Below are positions 52,489 through 54,014 of a stretch of 54,014 bases of DNA, piece after piece; position 1 is the first letter of the stretch, and each line of letters opens with the position of its first letter. Source of the DNA: Minwuia thermotolerans (GTDB lineage Bacteria; Pseudomonadota; Alphaproteobacteria; Minwuiales; Minwuiaceae). The DNA lies in the NCBI GenBank assembly GCA_021604565.1, contig BQJF01000019.1:1-54014 (forward strand). The letters are read 5' to 3'. The translations under genes were made by a program, and so were the position numbers. The notes under the pieces are model-generated. The model did not search any database and was not told the origin of the DNA. It saw nothing but the letters and a program-made list of their open reading frames with translations.

Positions 52489-53783
52489 GCGCCCGGATGT
52501 TCCTTGGCCCAGCGTCCGGCGTCGGCGGGGGACATGCGTACTGTCAGGCTGATCGCCTGTTCGCCATCCTGCCGCGACAGAACCTCGCTGTTGCGATAGA
52601 GCCAGGCGAGAGATGCGCCATCGGCGGGATCGACAGTGGTCACGACCTCGACCTTGGTCCGGGCAATGCGGCGTGCGATTTCTGCTGCCAGATCATCCAG
52701 CCCCTCCCCCGTTATCGCGGAGACGAGGACGCCGGGGAACTTCCGCGCAGCGGCTTCGTCAGCCGTGGCCTGACGGGTCTCCGCATCCAGCAGGTCGGTC
52801 TTGTTGTAGACCTCCACGATGCGTGGCGTGTCACCGGGGTCGATACCCAGTCCCTCCAGCACGCCAGCCACATCGGCGGCCTGTGCCTGACTGTCGGGCT
52901 GGGCCGCGTCACGGACGTGCAGGATGATGTCTGCCTCCACCACTTCCTCCAGCGTCGCGGAGAAGGCGGCGACGAGCTGGGTCGGCAGGTCTGCCACGAA
53001 GCCCACCGTGTCGGAAAGGATCACGGGCCGCCCGTCCGACAGGGTCACCGCCCGCATCGTCGGGTCCAGTGTCGCGAAAAGCTGGTCGCGGGCATAGACC
53101 TTGGCGCCGCTCAGATGATTGAACAGCGTGGACTTTCCGGCATTGGTGTAGCCAACCAGTGCGACGACCGGGAACGGGACATCCTGCCGGGGTTTCCGGT
53201 GCAGGCCGCGGGTGCGCTTGACATGCTCCAGGTCGGATTTCAGCCGCACGATACGTTCATCGATCAGGCGCCGGTCGATCTCGATCTGCGATTCACCGGG
53301 GCCGCCCAGGAAACCGGCACCGCCGCGCTGCCGTTCCAGATGGGTCCATGAGCGCACCAGGCGGGACCGCTGGTACTGCAGATGCGCCAGTTCGACCTGC
53401 AACCGCCCCTCCCGCGTGCGGGCGCGGGCGCCGAAGATTTCCAGGATCAGACCGGTACGGTCGATCACCTTCGCGCCAACCGCCCGCTCCAGGTTGCGCT
53501 GCTGCGTCGGGGACAGGGTGGCATCGACCACGACCAGTTCCAGTTCCTGCGCCTCCACCGCTGCCGCGATCTCGGCCACCTTGCCGCCGCCGATCAGCGT
53601 CGAGGGGCGTGGATTGTCGAGACGCAGGGATTCGGCGTGGCGCACATCCAGCTGGATGGCGTCACAGAGGCCCATGGCCTCCTCCAGCGCGACCGAAGGT
53701 TCCCGCGTCGCCTCCATCGGAAGCCAGGGATCGATCAGCAGCGTTCGGGCACCAACGGCACCCGTTCCATGTTGTTCAGTCAA
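52485..53783 (-). CDS. hflX: Ribosome-associated GTPase HflX
   Basis: This 432-residue GTPase splits stalled or hibernating ribosomes. The N-terminal HflX domain shows STLIGGGKVAEIA (61-73), VVVDATLSPTQQRNLE (84-99) and a coiled-coil GRLQVELAHLQYQRSRL (126-142) followed by the Gly-rich GGAGFLGGPGESQIE (154-168). The G domain has GYTNAGKST (211-219), DTVGFVADLP (G3 region) and NKTDLLD (G4). The gene follows hfq by 35 bp, the standard arrangement in proteobacteria, and overlaps the dioxygenase gene at its 3' end. Confidence 0.97.
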   Translation of the reverse strand: MTEQHGTGAVGARTLLIDPWLPMEATREPSVALEEAMGLCDAIQLDVRHAESLRLDNPRPSTLIGGGKVAEIAAAVEAQELELVVVDATLSPTQQRNLERAVGAKVIDRTGLILEIFGARARTREGRLQVELAHLQYQRSRLVRSWTHLERQRGGAGFLGGPGESQIEIDRRLIDERIVRLKSDLEHVKRTRGLHRKPRQDVPFPVVALVGYTNAGKSTLFNHLSGAKVYARDQLFATLDPTMRAVTLSDGRPVILSDTVGFVADLPTQLVAAFSATLEEVVEADIILHVRDAAQPDSQAQAADVAGVLEGLGIDPGDTPRIVEVYNKTDLLDAETRQATADEAAARKFPGVLVSAITGEGLDDLAAEIARRIARTKVEVVTTVDPADGASLAWLYRNSEVLSRQDGEQAISLTVRMSPADAGRWAKEHPGA

Positions 53784-53818
53784 ATGTCAGTCTTTCCAGA
53801 GAGATCCGGCGAAGACCA

Positions 53819-54014
53819 TCATGCTGATGGTGTCGGAATATGCTCGAAAAGGTCGACAGGCTGTGAAGGCATCACCGTGGAGATCGCATGCTTGTAGACA
53901 AGCTGGACATGAGCGTCACGGCGCAGCAGTACACAGAAATTGTCGAACCAGCTGATCATGCCCTGAAGCTTGACGCCATTCACCAGAAACACGGTGACAG
54001 GCACCTTGTTCTTC
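53819..54014 (-). CDS. hfq: RNA chaperone Hfq (5' end cut off by window)
   Basis: The last 65 codons before the stop at 53819 are in the window; the N terminus lies beyond 54014. The visible part is the Sm2 half and tail: [18 protein letters not shown], then [35 protein letters not shown] is the Hfq-specific motif that binds the uridine 3' end of small RNAs. The tail after the Sm fold is short (about 15 residues), as usual in alphaproteobacteria. It is co-directional with hflX. Confidence 0.97.
   Translation of the reverse strand, partial: KNKVPVTVFLVNGVKLQGMISWFDNFCVLLRRDAHVQLVYKHAISTVMPSQPVDLFEHIPTPSA

Overview
The window is GC-rich bacterial chromosome, apparently from an alphaproteobacterium of the Rhodospirillales type. 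This assignment is an inference. It rests on the block hemF - trmL - petABC - mtnP - apt, an aerobic hemF, an Hfq with an alphaproteobacterial-type sequence followed by HflX, a full cytochrome bc1 operon, TRAP uptake genes and high GC third positions. About 50 protein genes fill nearly all of the sequence. I see no rRNA, tRNA, CRISPR array, transposase, phage gene or clear pseudogene. Two genes run off the ends: a flavoprotein at the left and hfq at the right.

Left part (1-11.7 kb): an HI0933-type flavoprotein, an SDR-fold protein lacking the usual catalytic Ser/Tyr, a YqaA membrane protein, a DinB-like protein, a cluster of palindromic repeats, an acyl-CoA synthetase, dapB behind a class V PLP enzyme, a secreted TPR protein, lepA, a small exported protein of unknown function, hemF with an FNR/FixK-type box, and trmL. 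Centre left (11.9-21 kb): petABC with a strong terminator, a polytopic membrane protein, mtnP-apt-VOC (purine/methylthioadenosine salvage plus a glyoxalase-like protein), an enoyl-CoA hydratase-like protein behind a structured leader, an orphan membrane histidine kinase, and an unknown gene directly behind a near-consensus Fur box.

The surface-polysaccharide operon (21.1-26.9 kb, minus strand) reads thioesterase, O-antigen ligase/polymerase, a CBS-pair plus DegT/DnrJ/EryC1/StrS aminotransferase fusion, an HpcH/HpaI-type aldolase, and an AsnB-type amidotransferase. The last four overlap by 4 bp each. This is the best candidate for something not yet described.

Centre right (27-40 kb): mnmA, a D-glutamate cyclase-family protein, a one-chain HyuA-HyuB hydantoinase/5-oxoprolinase, a TRAP operon (dctP-dctQ-dctM order) ending in a type II dehydroquinase, a TauD/TfdA dioxygenase, a membrane-anchored TPR protein with almost identical 144-bp tandem repeats, and an acetyltransferase. 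Right part (40-54 kb): a 600-bp structured intergenic region, rpmI-rplT-pheS-pheT, a PcaF-type thiolase, kynureninase, a 2-hydroxyacid dehydrogenase, the tyrosine-branch operon (chorismate mutase with a degenerate prephenate dehydratase-like tail, hisC, tyrA), a second TauD/TfdA dioxygenase, hflX and hfq.

Much of the window is housekeeping: translation (lepA, mnmA, trmL, rpmI, rplT, pheST), respiration and heme (petABC, hemF), and amino-acid synthesis (dapB, hisC, tyrA). Between these lie catabolic genes suited to scavenging organic acids, aromatic breakdown products and sulfonate-like or carboxylate-like substrates. All functional calls come from reading sequence motifs; no database search was run.
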